7,154 nucleotides of DNA from Rickettsiales bacterium (GCA_947508155.1 CANNRM010000026.1:1-7154); one strand, 5' to 3'; shown: positions 1 to 6,119, counted from the stretch's first letter. Program-made: numbers and translations. Notes: generated by a model from the sequence alone, not told the origin.

Positions 1-114
1 ATAGTGGCCGTACCTCAGATTGGTGCAAATGTTTATGATATTATCAGACATGATTATCTGGTTGTAACATCTGCGGGTCTTGAGGCGTTAGGAGCGAGGT
101 TGAAAAATGCTTAA
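1..114 (+). CDS. rplD: 50S ribosomal protein L4, C-terminal end (partial)
   Basis: Only the last 37 codons and the TAA stop (112-114) of this gene are inside the window; the 5' part lies upstream. Frame 1 reads [20 protein letters not shown] and then [17 protein letters not shown], the usual L4 C-terminus, in which a short strand (the DYLVVT part) is followed by an alanine/leucine-rich helix. L4 binds 23S rRNA, and its internal loop, not seen here, reaches into the peptide exit tunnel; in E. coli L4 also represses the S10 operon, which cannot be judged from this fragment. Its position just before rplW is the canonical S10-operon order. The last 8 nt overlap the start of rplW, suggesting translational coupling. 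Identity is firm from sequence and context. Confidence 0.95.
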   Translation: MVAVPQIGANVYDIIRHDYLVVTSAGLEALGARLKNA

Positions 115-403
115 AGCTGAAATGTATGACATTATTAAAAGTCCTCTGGTGACAGAAAAAACGGCTATGCTTGGTGAGCAAAACAAGTATGTTTTTGAAG
201 TTGCTAAAGAAGCGACAAAGCCTTCTGTAAAAAGGGCTGTAGAGGCGATTTTTAAAGTCGCTGTTACTAAAGTAAATATGTTGGTTATGCCTGGCAAAGT
301 GAAACGTTTTAAGGGTACTATCGGTCGTCAATCTGACGTAAAGAAAGCCATCGTTACGCTTGCTAAGGACAATGTGATTGATTTCACTGGGGGAGTAAAA
401 TAA
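107..403 (+). CDS. rplW: 50S ribosomal protein L23
   Basis: Codes for 98 aa, the normal L23 length. L23 binds 23S rRNA domain III at the peptide exit site, where it docks trigger factor and SRP. Family features are the N-terminal [13 protein letters not shown] (residues 7-19), the NKYVFEV strand (about 26-32), [10 protein letters not shown] (about 48-57), the basic [11 protein letters not shown] stretch in the extended loop (about 64-74), and the C-terminus IDFTGGVK, which matches Rickettsia L23 as remembered. The start at 107 is preceded by GAGG (96-99) at a good distance and overlaps the rplD stop by 8 nt. A start at the internal Met (122) would also fit the family but lacks comparable ribosome-binding support. 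The TAA stop shares an A with the ATG of rplB. Nothing appears damaged. Confidence 0.97.
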   Translation: MLKAEMYDIIKSPLVTEKTAMLGEQNKYVFEVAKEATKPSVKRAVEAIFKVAVTKVNMLVMPGKVKRFKGTIGRQSDVKKAIVTLAKDNVIDFTGGVK

Positions 404-1227
404 TGGCACTAAAATCATTTAATCCAGTAACTCCATCTCTTAGAGGTTTAACGCAAGTTGACAAGTCTCATTTGTGGAAAGGTGCTCCTTTTAAGGCGCT
501 GACTGTTGGTTTGAGAAAGACTGGTGGTCGTAACAATCTAGGGCGTATTACAATTTGGCATCGTGGTGGTGGTCATAAAAGACTTTATCGTATGATTGAT
601 TTCAAGCGTAATATCGTTGATATTGAAGCAAATGTGGAAAGAATTGAATATGATCCAAATAGAACTTGCTTTATTGCGCTAATTAAGTATGATGACGGAG
701 CTCACTCTTACATCCTTGCGACGCAAGATATGAAGCCGGGTGATAAAGTGATTTCTGCTGATGTGGTGGATATTAAAGATGGTAATACAATGCCTCTTAA
801 TAATATGCCAGTTGGTACAAATGTGCATAATATTGAAATGAAACCTGGCAAAGGCGGTCAGATGATGAGAGCTGCTGGTTGTTTCGCTCAATTAGTAGGT
901 AAAGATTCTGGTTATGCTCAGTTGAAGTTGAGATCAGGTGAATTGAGGGTTGTTCCTCTAGAATGTAAGGCTACGATAGGAATCGTGTCTAACATGGATC
1001 ATAAGAATGAAACAATTGGTAAAGCTGGGCGTAATCGTTGGTTAGGTCGTCGCCCTGTTGTTAGGGGTGTTGCGATGAACCCTGTTGATCACCCGCATGG
1101 TGGTGGTGAGGGTAAAACTTCCGGTGGACGTCATCCAGTGACTCCGTGGGGTAAGAAAACTAAAGGTAAGAAAACTCGTAAGAATAAGTTTACTTCGAAG
1201 TTTATAATTAAGCGCAAGAACGCATAA
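403..1227 (+). CDS. rplB: 50S ribosomal protein L2
   Basis: Codes for 274 aa, standard for bacterial L2 (about 273-277). L2 is a primary 23S rRNA binder needed for subunit association and peptidyl-transferase assembly. The sequence shows the N-terminal [18 protein letters not shown], the basic [19 protein letters not shown] segment (about 42-60), the central OB/SH3-like rRNA-binding part, and the C-terminal hallmark with N226, P227, V228, D229, H230, P231, H232 followed by GGGEG and later [11 protein letters not shown]. The conserved histidine in this loop corresponds to E. coli H229, linked to peptidyl-transferase function. The lysine-rich tail ([12 protein letters not shown]) is typical. 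The ATG overlaps the rplW TAA as TAATG, with GGGGGAG at 389-395 as a strong Shine-Dalgarno. A normal, intact gene. Confidence 0.98.
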   Translation: MALKSFNPVTPSLRGLTQVDKSHLWKGAPFKALTVGLRKTGGRNNLGRITIWHRGGGHKRLYRMIDFKRNIVDIEANVERIEYDPNRTCFIALIKYDDGAHSYILATQDMKPGDKVISADVVDIKDGNTMPLNNMPVGTNVHNIEMKPGKGGQMMRAAGCFAQLVGKDSGYAQLKLRSGELRVVPLECKATIGIVSNMDHKNETIGKAGRNRWLGRRPVVRGVAMNPVDHPHGGGEGKTSGGRHPVTPWGKKTKGKKTRKNKFTSKFIIKRKNA

Positions 1228-1240
1228 GGAAAGGTAGGAT

Positions 1241-1519
1241 ATGGCTCGTTCTCTTTGGAAAGGACCTTTTGTAGATGGATATTTGCTTACAAAAGTGCAA
1301 AAAATGATAGATGGTGGTAAGGGTGAGGTTATAAAGACTTGGTCTCGTAGATCTACGATTTTACCTATGTTTGTTGGCTATACATTTGCTGTACATAACG
1401 GGAATAAATTTGTACCAGTTTCTGTTTCTGCGGAAATGGTTGGTAGAAAGCTTGGGGAATTTTCCCCTACTAGAACTTATCATGGTCACGGTGCTGATAA
1501 AAAAGTAAAGAGAAAATAA
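1241..1519 (+). CDS. rpsS: 30S ribosomal protein S19
   Basis: Codes for 92 aa, the usual S19 length. S19 sits in the 30S head, forms a complex with S13 and contacts the A-site finger and tRNA. Conserved blocks are the start [16 protein letters not shown], the [22 protein letters not shown] core (about 33-54), and the C-terminal signature [16 protein letters not shown] (68-83). The 13-nt gap after rplB carries AAGGAAAGG (1226-1234), a good Shine-Dalgarno for the ATG at 1241. It lies between rplB and rplV as in nearly all bacteria. There is no truncation or extension, and the family assignment is unambiguous. Confidence 0.98.
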   Translation: MARSLWKGPFVDGYLLTKVQKMIDGGKGEVIKTWSRRSTILPMFVGYTFAVHNGNKFVPVSVSAEMVGRKLGEFSPTRTYHGHGADKKVKRK

Positions 1520-1521
1520 TT

Positions 1522-1881
1522 ATGACTAGTGTGTATAAAAATTCAGTGAGTGCTACAGCTAAACTTCTTAGGACGAGTCCTAGAAAATTAAATTTAGTAG
1601 CTGAGATGATTCGTAATATGAAGGCATCTGATGCTCTTGTTCAGCTTACTTTTTCTAAAAAAAGAATAGCTTTGGCTGTAAAAAAGTGCTTGCAATCAGC
1701 TATTGCTAATGCTGAAAATAACAATGGCTTAGATATAGATAGTTTGTTTGTTACTAATGCTACTGTTGGTAAGGGTCTTTTGATGAAACGTATGATGCCT
1801 CGCGCTAAAGGTAGGGGTATGAGAATTAACAAGTTCTTCAGTAATTTATATATTACTGTAACTGAAGTTGAAGGGAGATAA
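1522..1881 (+). CDS. rplV: 50S ribosomal protein L22
   Basis: Codes for 119 aa, within the family range (about 110-130). L22 binds all 23S rRNA domains, and its long beta-hairpin lines the exit tunnel opposite L4. The globular part shows [20 protein letters not shown] (12-31) and [18 protein letters not shown] (50-67). The hairpin runs from about 83 to 100 and keeps M88-K89-R90, the triplet corresponding to the E. coli MKR whose loss gives erythromycin resistance, followed by MMPRAKGRG. The usual SH near the end of the family signature reads S107-N108 here, a mild deviation. The start is 2 nt after the rpsS stop (TAATTATG), with only a weak AAGAGA (1508-1513) upstream, so coupling to rpsS translation is likely. 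Confidence 0.97.
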   Translation: MTSVYKNSVSATAKLLRTSPRKLNLVAEMIRNMKASDALVQLTFSKKRIALAVKKCLQSAIANAENNNGLDIDSLFVTNATVGKGLLMKRMMPRAKGRGMRINKFFSNLYITVTEVEGR

Positions 1882-1883
1882 TT

Positions 1884-2549
1884 ATGGGTCAGAAGGTCGA
1901 TCCTCGTGGTTTTAGAACTGGTCCAACTTTGATTAGAGGTTGGGATTCTGTGATGTATGCTGAGAAAAATTATGGTGATCTGCTGATTCAAGATCTCAAA
2001 ATTAGAAAGCTTGTGAATCAAAGATGTGCATCTGCGAATGTTAGTCGCGTTCTCATTGAGAGGGTTTCTGGCAAGAGTGTGATAGTAAATATACACGCAC
2101 GTAGACCTGGTGTTATCATAGGTAAAAGTGGTGGTGATATTGAAAAGCTTAAGAAAGATATCGTAAAAATGTCCGGTACAGAAGTGTATATTAATATACA
2201 TGAAGTCAAAAAGCCTGATATAGATGGTGCTCTTGTGGCTCAAGGTATAGCCGCTCAACTTGAAAAACGTGTGTCGTTTAGAAGGGCTATGAAGCGTGCT
2301 ATGCAATCAGCGTTTAAACAGGGTGCTAAGGGTATCCGTGTTGAGGTGTCTGGGCGTCTTGGTGGGGCTGAGATAGCTCGTACTGAATGGTATCGTGAGG
2401 GTAGAGTGCCTTTGCATACTCTGCGCGCTGACATTGATTACGCTACGGCGGAAGCTCATACTACATATGGTGTGATCGGCGTAAAAGTTTGGGTATACAA
2501 AGGTGAGTTCGTAGAAACTCGTCGTAAGAACATAATTTTGCCTAAGTAG
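1884..2549 (+). CDS. rpsC: 30S ribosomal protein S3
   Basis: Codes for 221 aa, typical of alphaproteobacterial S3. S3 lies at the mRNA entry side of the 30S head and takes part in mRNA unwinding. It begins with [13 protein letters not shown]. The N-terminal domain has a type II KH fold with the [17 protein letters not shown] segment, whose GKSG loop (80-83) is the GxxG nucleic-acid-binding loop. The C-terminal domain shows [19 protein letters not shown] (about 156-174) and [19 protein letters not shown], the S3 signature, ending in [10 protein letters not shown]. The start lies 2 nt after the rplV stop with AAGGGAG (1871-1877) well placed. It is a complete gene, followed by a 25-nt gap before rplP. 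Confidence 0.98.
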   Translation: MGQKVDPRGFRTGPTLIRGWDSVMYAEKNYGDLLIQDLKIRKLVNQRCASANVSRVLIERVSGKSVIVNIHARRPGVIIGKSGGDIEKLKKDIVKMSGTEVYINIHEVKKPDIDGALVAQGIAAQLEKRVSFRRAMKRAMQSAFKQGAKGIRVEVSGRLGGAEIARTEWYREGRVPLHTLRADIDYATAEAHTTYGVIGVKVWVYKGEFVETRRKNIILPK

Positions 2550-2574
2550 TAGAATAAAAAGAAAGTAGAATAAT

Positions 2575-2985
2575 ATGTTAGCTCCGAAAAAACAAAAATA
2601 TCGTAAGGCCCATAAAGGCAGGGTGCCTACAAAATCTAAAGCTGGTACTATGCTAGCGTTTGGGTCGTTTGGTCTTAAATCTCTTGATTCTTGCAGGGTG
2701 ACTGCGAGACAAATCGAGGCTGCTCGTCGTGCTGCTGTGAGGTTTATGAAAAGACAAGGTAAGTTATGGATTAAAATTTTCCCAGATTTACCTGTTTCTA
2801 AAAAACCTGCCGAAGTAAGGATGGGTAAGGGGAAGGGTTCTCCAGAATATTTCGCTGTGCGTGTTGCGCCTGGTAGAATTATGTTTGAAGTAGATGGGGT
2901 AGAAGAAGAAGTTGCGCTTAGGGCTTTAGAGCTTGCGAGTGCTAAACTACCTGTTAGAACAAAAATAGTGAAGCGTTATGAGTAA
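2575..2985 (+). CDS. rplP: 50S ribosomal protein L16
   Basis: Codes for 136 aa, as in E. coli. L16 binds near the A-site tRNA elbow and is needed for late 50S assembly. Visible family features are [16 protein letters not shown] at the N-terminus, FGSFGLKS, the [20 protein letters not shown] helix (about 44-63), WIKIFPDLP, and RMGKGKG with R82 aligned to the E. coli arginine (R81) that YcfD hydroxylates; whether this organism has that enzyme cannot be told. The C-terminus [17 protein letters not shown] is normal. The 25-nt leader after rpsC has only a weak GAAAG (2561-2565). The 3' end overlaps rpmC by 8 nt. Confidence 0.97.
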   Translation: MLAPKKQKYRKAHKGRVPTKSKAGTMLAFGSFGLKSLDSCRVTARQIEAARRAAVRFMKRQGKLWIKIFPDLPVSKKPAEVRMGKGKGSPEYFAVRVAPGRIMFEVDGVEEEVALRALELASAKLPVRTKIVKRYE

Positions 2986-3190
2986 GAAAGCTAAAAAAGA
3001 AATTGCTTTGAAAGAGCAAACAACGGAGAAGCTAGCTTCCGGGCTGCTGCTACTAAAGAAAGAGTTATTTAATTTGCGTTGTCAGAGAGTGATGGGCGAA
3101 GTAACTGATACTAGTAGGTTTATGAAATCTCGTCGTGAAGTTGCGCGCATTAAAACGGAGCTAACGAAACGTTTAAGGGAGAGTAAATAA
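2978..3190 (+). CDS. rpmC: 50S ribosomal protein L29
   Basis: Codes for 70 aa, at the upper end for L29 and like Rickettsia as remembered. L29 is a small helical-hairpin protein next to L23 at the tunnel exit. The key pattern is [14 protein letters not shown] (23-36), where the family reads LLKE(L/Q)FNLR, followed by the second helix with [15 protein letters not shown] (51-65). The N-terminus starts with a lysine-rich [10 protein letters not shown]. The ATG lies inside the rplP 3' end (8-nt overlap) with only a weak GAAG nearby, so coupling to rplP is expected. The TAA stop shares its last A with the rpsQ ATG. The gene is small but unambiguous in this context. Confidence 0.96.
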   Translation: MSKKAKKEIALKEQTTEKLASGLLLLKKELFNLRCQRVMGEVTDTSRFMKSRREVARIKTELTKRLRESK

Positions 3191-3420
3191 TGCCAAAAAG
3201 AATATTGCAAGGTGTTGTGGTCAGTGATAAAGCTGATAAAACAATAACAGTAAAAGTTGAGAGGCGTTTTGCTCATCCTCTTTATAAGAAGACTGTAAAA
3301 GTGTCAAAAAAGTATTTGGCGCATGATCCAGAAAATAGTCGCAAGATTGGCGATAATGTAAGGATTATTGAGAGTAGCCCTATCTCAAAGAGAAAAAGGT
3401 GGCAGGTCATTGATAATTAA
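3190..3420 (+). CDS. rpsQ: 30S ribosomal protein S17
   Basis: Codes for 76 aa, an OB-fold primary 16S rRNA binder in the 30S body. It begins [20 protein letters not shown], then [14 protein letters not shown] and [11 protein letters not shown], closely resembling Rickettsia S17. The family signature is present as [13 protein letters not shown] (54-66), but S63 replaces the arginine or lysine usually found before P-[LIV]-S. The start overlaps the rpmC stop (TAATG), and AAGGGAGAG (3175-3183) is a strong Shine-Dalgarno. This is the last gene of the S10 operon in the classical arrangement; after its TAA the first sizeable gap (61 nt) of the window appears. Confidence 0.97.
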   Translation: MPKRILQGVVVSDKADKTITVKVERRFAHPLYKKTVKVSKKYLAHDPENSRKIGDNVRIIESSPISKRKRWQVIDN

Positions 3421-3423
3421 TCT

Positions 3424-3452
3424 TTGACTTTTTGTAGATTTTTGTGTATTTT
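3424..3452 (+). promoter_or_regulatory. putative spc-operon promoter (sigma70-type)
   Basis: In the 61-nt gap between rpsQ and rplN, TTGACT (3424-3429) and TATTTT (3447-3452) are separated by exactly 17 nt; each matches the sigma70 consensus at 5 of 6 and 4 of 6 positions. Transcription would begin near 3459, giving a leader of about 22 nt before rplN. In E. coli the spc promoter occupies this same junction, which supports the call. The region is T-rich, so chance matches to the -10 box are easy; function is inferred, not shown. Confidence 0.5.
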
Positions 3453-3454
3453 TT
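3429..3454. other. phased T-tracts, possible intrinsic DNA bend
   Basis: Runs T5 (3429-3433), T5 (3439-3443) and T6 (3449-3454) start exactly 10 nt apart. A-tracts or T-tracts repeated in helical phase are known to bend DNA and are often found near bacterial promoters. They lie within and beside the promoter-like boxes of the rpsQ-rplN gap. Over 3421-3458, 24 of 38 bases are T. No stem-loop precedes the tracts, so this is not an intrinsic terminator on the + strand. Confidence 0.4.
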
Positions 3455-3481
3455 GTCGTTAATTAATTTTGGTTATAAACT

Positions 3482-3850
3482 ATGATTCAAATGCAAAGCA
3501 TTTTGGATGTTGCTGATAATTCTGGCGCTAAGAGGGTGATGTGTATCAAGGTACTTGGTGGATCTCATCATATGATCGCGAATTTAGGTGATGTTATAGT
3601 AGTCTCTATCAAGGCGGCTTTGCCGAATGGTAAGGTTAAAAAGGGGGATGTTCATCGTGCTCTAATAGTTCGTACGAAATCTGGCGTGCGTCGTCCAGAT
3701 GGTAGTAATATTAAGTTTGATGGTAATGCCGTGGTGCTTTTGAATAAGCAAGGTGAGCCAATTGGTACTCGTGTTTTTGGTCCCGTGACTCGTGAACTGC
3801 GTGCTAAGAAATTTTTGAAGATAGTTTCGTTAGCAGAGGAGGTTCTGTAA
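3482..3850 (+). CDS. rplN: 50S ribosomal protein L14
   Basis: Codes for 122 aa, the invariant length of L14. L14 is a five-strand beta-barrel 23S rRNA binder at the subunit interface (bridge with 16S h14), and is also the docking site of the silencing factor RsfS. The sequence starts [20 protein letters not shown] and carries the family signature, with A60-L61-I62-V63, D73-G74, F79, N82 and V85-L86 at the expected spacing. The C-terminus [19 protein letters not shown] is characteristic. The start at 3482 is fixed by homology; 3488 is an in-frame alternative. No Shine-Dalgarno is visible upstream (the preceding bases are TTTTGGTTATAAACT), which is unusual for the first gene of a highly expressed operon. 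The last codons contain the AGGAGG that serves rplX. Confidence 0.98.
   Translation: MIQMQSILDVADNSGAKRVMCIKVLGGSHHMIANLGDVIVVSIKAALPNGKVKKGDVHRALIVRTKSGVRRPDGSNIKFDGNAVVLLNKQGEPIGTRVFGPVTRELRAKKFLKIVSLAEEVL
3837..3842 (+). promoter_or_regulatory. perfect Shine-Dalgarno for rplX
   Basis: AGGAGG lies within the last codons of rplN, 9 nt before the ATG at 3852. It is the strongest ribosome-binding match in the window and decides in favour of the upstream rplX start over the internal ATGs at 3882 and 3891, which have only weak purine stretches before them. Confidence 0.8.
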
Positions 3851-3851
3851 G

Positions 3852-4211
3852 ATGGGTAAGAAAAAAGAAATCGAAGTGAATATGAGTAAAATGAAAATTC
3901 GCAAAGGTGATCAGGTAATAGTTACTACTGGTAAAGATAAAGGCAAAACAGGAAAAGTTCTGCGCGCTATGCCTAAAGATTTAAAGGTTCTAGTTGCTGG
4001 GATTAATACTGCAAAGAAACATACAAAGCCATCACGCACTAGTGAAGGCGGTATTGTTTTGAAAGAAATGCCTATACATGTTTCCAATGTGGCGCATGTT
4101 GATCCAAAATCTGGTAAGGCTACGAAAGTTGGAATTAAGGTTTTGAAAGATGGAACTAAAGCTAGGGTTGCTAAAAAATCTGGCGAAACGATAAATGTGG
4201 AAGGTAAGTAA
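3852..4211 (+). CDS. rplX: 50S ribosomal protein L24
   Basis: Codes for 119 aa, about 10-15 more than the usual 102-109. L24 is an early assembly initiator binding the 5' end of 23S rRNA and lies near the tunnel exit. The KOW/SH3-like core begins at [20 protein letters not shown] (14-33), followed by [47 protein letters not shown] (64-83) and the C-terminal [10 protein letters not shown]. The first 13 residues, [13 protein letters not shown], are not part of the common family and form a short charged extension, but the perfect AGGAGG placed 9 nt before 3852 supports this start. The start is 1 nt after the rplN stop; the stop overlaps the rplE ATG by 1 nt. Confidence 0.95.
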   Translation: MGKKKEIEVNMSKMKIRKGDQVIVTTGKDKGKTGKVLRAMPKDLKVLVAGINTAKKHTKPSRTSEGGIVLKEMPIHVSNVAHVDPKSGKATKVGIKVLKDGTKARVAKKSGETINVEGK

Positions 4212-4747
4212 TGCTCAAGAAGTTTAAAGAGCTTTATGCAGATGCAAAGCCAGGATTAAAATCAAAATTTGGTTATAAAAATCCTCATGAAATTCCATAT
4301 ATTAAGAAGATTGTTCTTAATATGGGTGTTGGCGAAGCTGTCGCAGATTCAAAAGTGATCAATCATGCTGTTAGTGATTTAACTTTAATTTCTGGACAAA
4401 AGCCAGTAATTACAAAGGCTAGATTGTCTATAGCTGCGTTTAAGTTGCGTGAGGGTATGCAAGTTGGTTGTAAAGTTACATTGCGTAAAGACAGAATGTT
4501 TGATTTTCTGGAAAGACTTGTGCTTGTTGCTCTACCGCGTGTTAAAGAATTCAAAGGCTTTAACAAAAAAAGTTTTAATAAGGGCAATTTTACATTTGGT
4601 TTGAAAGAGCAAATAGTATTTCCTGAGATCAATTATGATAAAATTGATACAATTAGAGGGCTTGATATTACAATAGTGACTTCTGCAAAAACTGCAGATG
4701 AAGCTAGGGAATTATTATCTACGTTCCATTTACCTTTTAGTAATTAA
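4211..4747 (+). CDS. rplE: 50S ribosomal protein L5
   Basis: Codes for 178 aa, the normal L5 length. L5 binds 5S rRNA together with L18 in the central protuberance and contacts P-site tRNA. Visible blocks are [17 protein letters not shown] (28-44), the [20 protein letters not shown] segment (77-96), [15 protein letters not shown] (103-117), and [18 protein letters not shown] (129-146) followed by the helix of TADEARELL. In the loop usually read as ARKSIAGFK, this protein has ARLSIAAFK (L72 for K and A76 for G), a local deviation. The start overlaps the rplX stop (TAATG) and GGAAGG (4199-4204) is a good Shine-Dalgarno. In E. coli the S8 autoregulatory site lies around this start; no comparable structure was noticed here. 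Confidence 0.97.
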   Translation: MLKKFKELYADAKPGLKSKFGYKNPHEIPYIKKIVLNMGVGEAVADSKVINHAVSDLTLISGQKPVITKARLSIAAFKLREGMQVGCKVTLRKDRMFDFLERLVLVALPRVKEFKGFNKKSFNKGNFTFGLKEQIVFPEINYDKIDTIRGLDITIVTSAKTADEARELLSTFHLPFSN

Positions 4748-4763
4748 GGATGAGTATAAAGAT

Positions 4764-5069
4764 ATGGCAAAAGTAAGTTCAATTGAAAAAAATTTAAGAA
4801 GACAAAAGATGACAAAAAGTCTTTCTTCTAAAAGGGCAGCTTTAAAAGCAAAGATTTATGACAAAAAATTGTCGCTTGCTGAGCGTTTTGCTCTTGTTGC
4901 AAAACTTGCTGCACTACCGCGTAATTCTGCAAAAACTAGAATTCGCAACAGATGTGAACTTACTGGTAGACCTAGAGGTTACTATGCGAAATTTAAGCTT
5001 TGTCGTAACAAGCTTAGAGAGCTTGCGGGAAGTGGTATGATACCTGGACTTGTGAAGTCCAGCTGGTAA
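4764..5069 (+). CDS. rpsN: 30S ribosomal protein S14 (long, zinc-free type)
   Basis: Codes for 101 aa from the ATG at 4764; the open frame extends further upstream, but that part overlaps rplE and does not resemble S14. S14 is a 30S head protein near S10 and S19. It begins [15 protein letters not shown] and carries the family signature at the C-terminus, with R63-C64-E65-L66-T67-G68-R69-P70 followed by [17 protein letters not shown] and the end [11 protein letters not shown]. Only single cysteines (C64, C80) are present and there are no CxxC pairs, so it belongs to the long C-minus type that needs no zinc. AAGGA (4746-4750) lies 13 nt before the ATG, somewhat far. The 3' end holds a perfect inverted repeat (5044-5062). 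Confidence 0.97.
   Translation: MAKVSSIEKNLRRQKMTKSLSSKRAALKAKIYDKKLSLAERFALVAKLAALPRNSAKTRIRNRCELTGRPRGYYAKFKLCRNKLRELAGSGMIPGLVKSSW
5044..5062 (+). repeat. perfect 8-bp inverted repeat (stem-loop) at rpsN 3' end
   Basis: CTGGACTT (5044-5051), loop GTG (5052-5054), AAGTCCAG (5055-5062) form a fully Watson-Crick 8-bp stem with a 3-nt loop, within the last codons of rpsN. No T-run follows directly (the next TTTT is at 5077-5080), so it is not a typical intrinsic terminator. It may protect the mRNA, cause pausing, or be a by-product of coding. Confidence 0.45.
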
Positions 5070-5071
5070 TT

Positions 5072-5131
5072 ATGTGTTTTACCGTTGCTATATGTGGCGG
5101 TGTTGTGGAGTTTCGTCTTTATTATAGGTGA
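5072..5131 (+). other. possible 19-codon mini-ORF in the rpsN-rpsH gap
   Basis: An ATG lies 2 nt after the rpsN stop, in the same TAATTATG arrangement seen before rplV and rpsC, and opens a 19-codon frame (MCFTVAICGGVVEFRLYYR) ending at TGA 5129-5131. Its stop overlaps a GTG (5128-5130) that opens a frame continuous with rpsH. There is no Shine-Dalgarno and I recognise no homology. It could carry ribosomes across the 103-nt gap, or be chance. Confidence 0.2.
5081..5101 (+). promoter_or_regulatory. stem-loop in rpsN-rpsH intergenic region
   Basis: ACCGTTGC (5081-5088), loop TATAT (5089-5093), GTGGCGGT (5094-5101) pair as eight consecutive base pairs in RNA, of which three are G-U. It lies in the only long gap of the spc part, upstream of the regulator gene rpsH. 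No T-run follows, arguing against a terminator. Whether it binds S8 or has any function is not known. Confidence 0.35.
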
Positions 5132-5172
5132 AATTCCAGAAGATGGTTAAAAAATTAAATTTGGTATTAATT

Positions 5173-5574
5173 ATGTCAATGACAGACCCATTAGCTGATA
5201 TGCTGACGAGAATTAGAAACGGGCAAAAGACTAAGCTTCTTTTTGTTCCTGTTCCTCATTCCGCGGCTAAGTGTGATGTTTTAAAAGTATTGCAGGAAGA
5301 AGGTTATATTTCTGGATATAGCGTAAAGGATGTGAGAGCTGGGATTAAAGAGATTGAAGTCAAGCTCAAATATGCGTCCAATGGTGATTCTACTATAAAA
5401 GAGATAAAGAGAGTTTCTACCCCTGGCAAAAGAGCATATACTGCGATTAGAGACTTGCAGGAATATTATAATGGTATGGGTATTTATATCCTTTCTACAT
5501 CTCATGGCATCATCTCTGATAGAGCTGCGCGCTTGCAAGGTGTTGGTGGTGAAATTATTTGTAAAGTATTTTAG
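5173..5574 (+). CDS. rpsH: 30S ribosomal protein S8
   Basis: Codes for 133 aa from the ATG at 5173, matching the usual length (about 131-133). S8 is a primary 16S rRNA binder of the central domain and, in E. coli, the translational repressor of the spc operon. It begins [18 protein letters not shown], as in Rickettsia, and has the C-terminal family signature from Y105: [19 protein letters not shown], then [10 protein letters not shown]. The same frame is open back to a GTG at 5128, adding 15 residues (MKFQKMVKKLNLVLI), but these are outside the family. No Shine-Dalgarno precedes 5173; the context is AT-rich, TAATTATG. The gap before it carries a stem-loop and a mini-ORF. Confidence 0.97.
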   Translation: MSMTDPLADMLTRIRNGQKTKLLFVPVPHSAAKCDVLKVLQEEGYISGYSVKDVRAGIKEIEVKLKYASNGDSTIKEIKRVSTPGKRAYTAIRDLQEYYNGMGIYILSTSHGIISDRAARLQGVGGEIICKVF

Positions 5575-5585
5575 GATTATTTGTT

Positions 5586-6119
5586 ATGTCTAGAGTAGGA
5601 AAATTACCGGTATCTGTACCTGAGGGTGTGAAAGTTGAACTAAATGGTTTAGCTGTAAAGGTTTCTGGTCCGAAGGGAAATTTAGAAAAAACTTTTGCGG
5701 GTGATATCACTATTACTATGGATGGTGCTTCTGTAGTTGTGAGACCCATGAATGAAACAAAACATGCTAGAGCTATGTGGGGTACAGCGAGAAGTATCAT
5801 TAATGGCATGGTAAAAGGCGTTAAAGAGGGTTTTACTGAAGAGTTGGAAGTAAATGGTGTTGGTTATAGGGCTTCTGTGAGTGGTAAGTATTTAAATCTT
5901 ACTCTTGGTAAAAGTCATAATACTAAAATCGAAATTCCTGAAAGTGTAAAAGTAGAAACTCCTAAACAAACAACGATTATGCTGCATAGCTCTGATAAAG
6001 CTGCTTTGGGGCGTTTTAGGGCGTTATTGATCAAACAAAGACCGCCAGAGCCGTATAAAGGTAAAGGCATTAAAGTCAAAGGACAGTATGTCCAAAGAAA
6101 AGAAGGCAAGAAAAACTAA
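5586..6119 (+). CDS. rplF: 50S ribosomal protein L6
   Basis: Codes for 177 aa, the typical length, with two tandem L6 folds. L6 binds 23S rRNA near the sarcin-ricin loop and factor-binding site. It begins [15 protein letters not shown]; the N-terminal repeat ends around [24 protein letters not shown], and the second repeat ends with the family signature [20 protein letters not shown] (153-172) and a basic tail. In the second repeat, [14 protein letters not shown] stands where many L6 proteins have LGFSHPV, and [12 protein letters not shown] where many have GxDKQxVGQxAA, so this part is more diverged than the neighbours. AGGA (5573-5576) lies about 9 nt before the ATG, 11 nt after rpsH. Identity is certain. 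Confidence 0.97.
   Translation: MSRVGKLPVSVPEGVKVELNGLAVKVSGPKGNLEKTFAGDITITMDGASVVVRPMNETKHARAMWGTARSIINGMVKGVKEGFTEELEVNGVGYRASVSGKYLNLTLGKSHNTKIEIPESVKVETPKQTTIMLHSSDKAALGRFRALLIKQRPPEPYKGKGIKVKGQYVQRKEGKKN

Noticed and set aside
44..418. Open frame on the - strand opposite rplW
   Set aside because: Antisense shadow of rplW and the end of rplD, with a low-complexity F/H/S-rich product.
1641..2306. Long open frame on the - strand (221 codons) opposite rplV and rpsC
   Set aside because: It lies fully antisense to two certain ribosomal-protein genes, its translation resembles no known family, and it has no independent promoter or ribosome-binding signal. It follows from low stop-codon density opposite biased coding sequence.
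3429..3454. Intrinsic terminator after rpsQ
   Set aside because: The T-runs are not preceded by any GC-rich stem-loop, so the hairpin half of a terminator is missing.
3414..3467. Direct repeat TAATTAAT at 3414-3421 and 3460-3467 flanking the spc gap
   Set aside because: An 8-mer of A and T only, recurring once in a very AT-rich stretch, is expected by chance; it may be an operator but nothing else supports that.
3474..3479. Second -10-like box TATAAA just before rplN
   Set aside because: It would place the transcription start inside rplN, and no good -35 lies 16-18 nt upstream.
4698..4763. 22-codon upstream extension of rpsN
   Set aside because: The added residues overlap the coding 3' end of rplE in another frame and do not match S14, which begins MAKVSS at 4764.
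5103..5127. Internal promoter before rpsH (TTGTGG with TATTAT or TTATAG)
   Set aside because: Spacings of 11-13 nt between the boxes are too short for a sigma70 promoter.
5128..5172. 15-codon N-terminal extension of rpsH from a GTG start
   Set aside because: S8 proteins begin at MSMTD, and the extension has no well-placed Shine-Dalgarno (the GGAG at 5107-5110 is 17 nt away). Retained only as part of the mini-ORF coupling idea.
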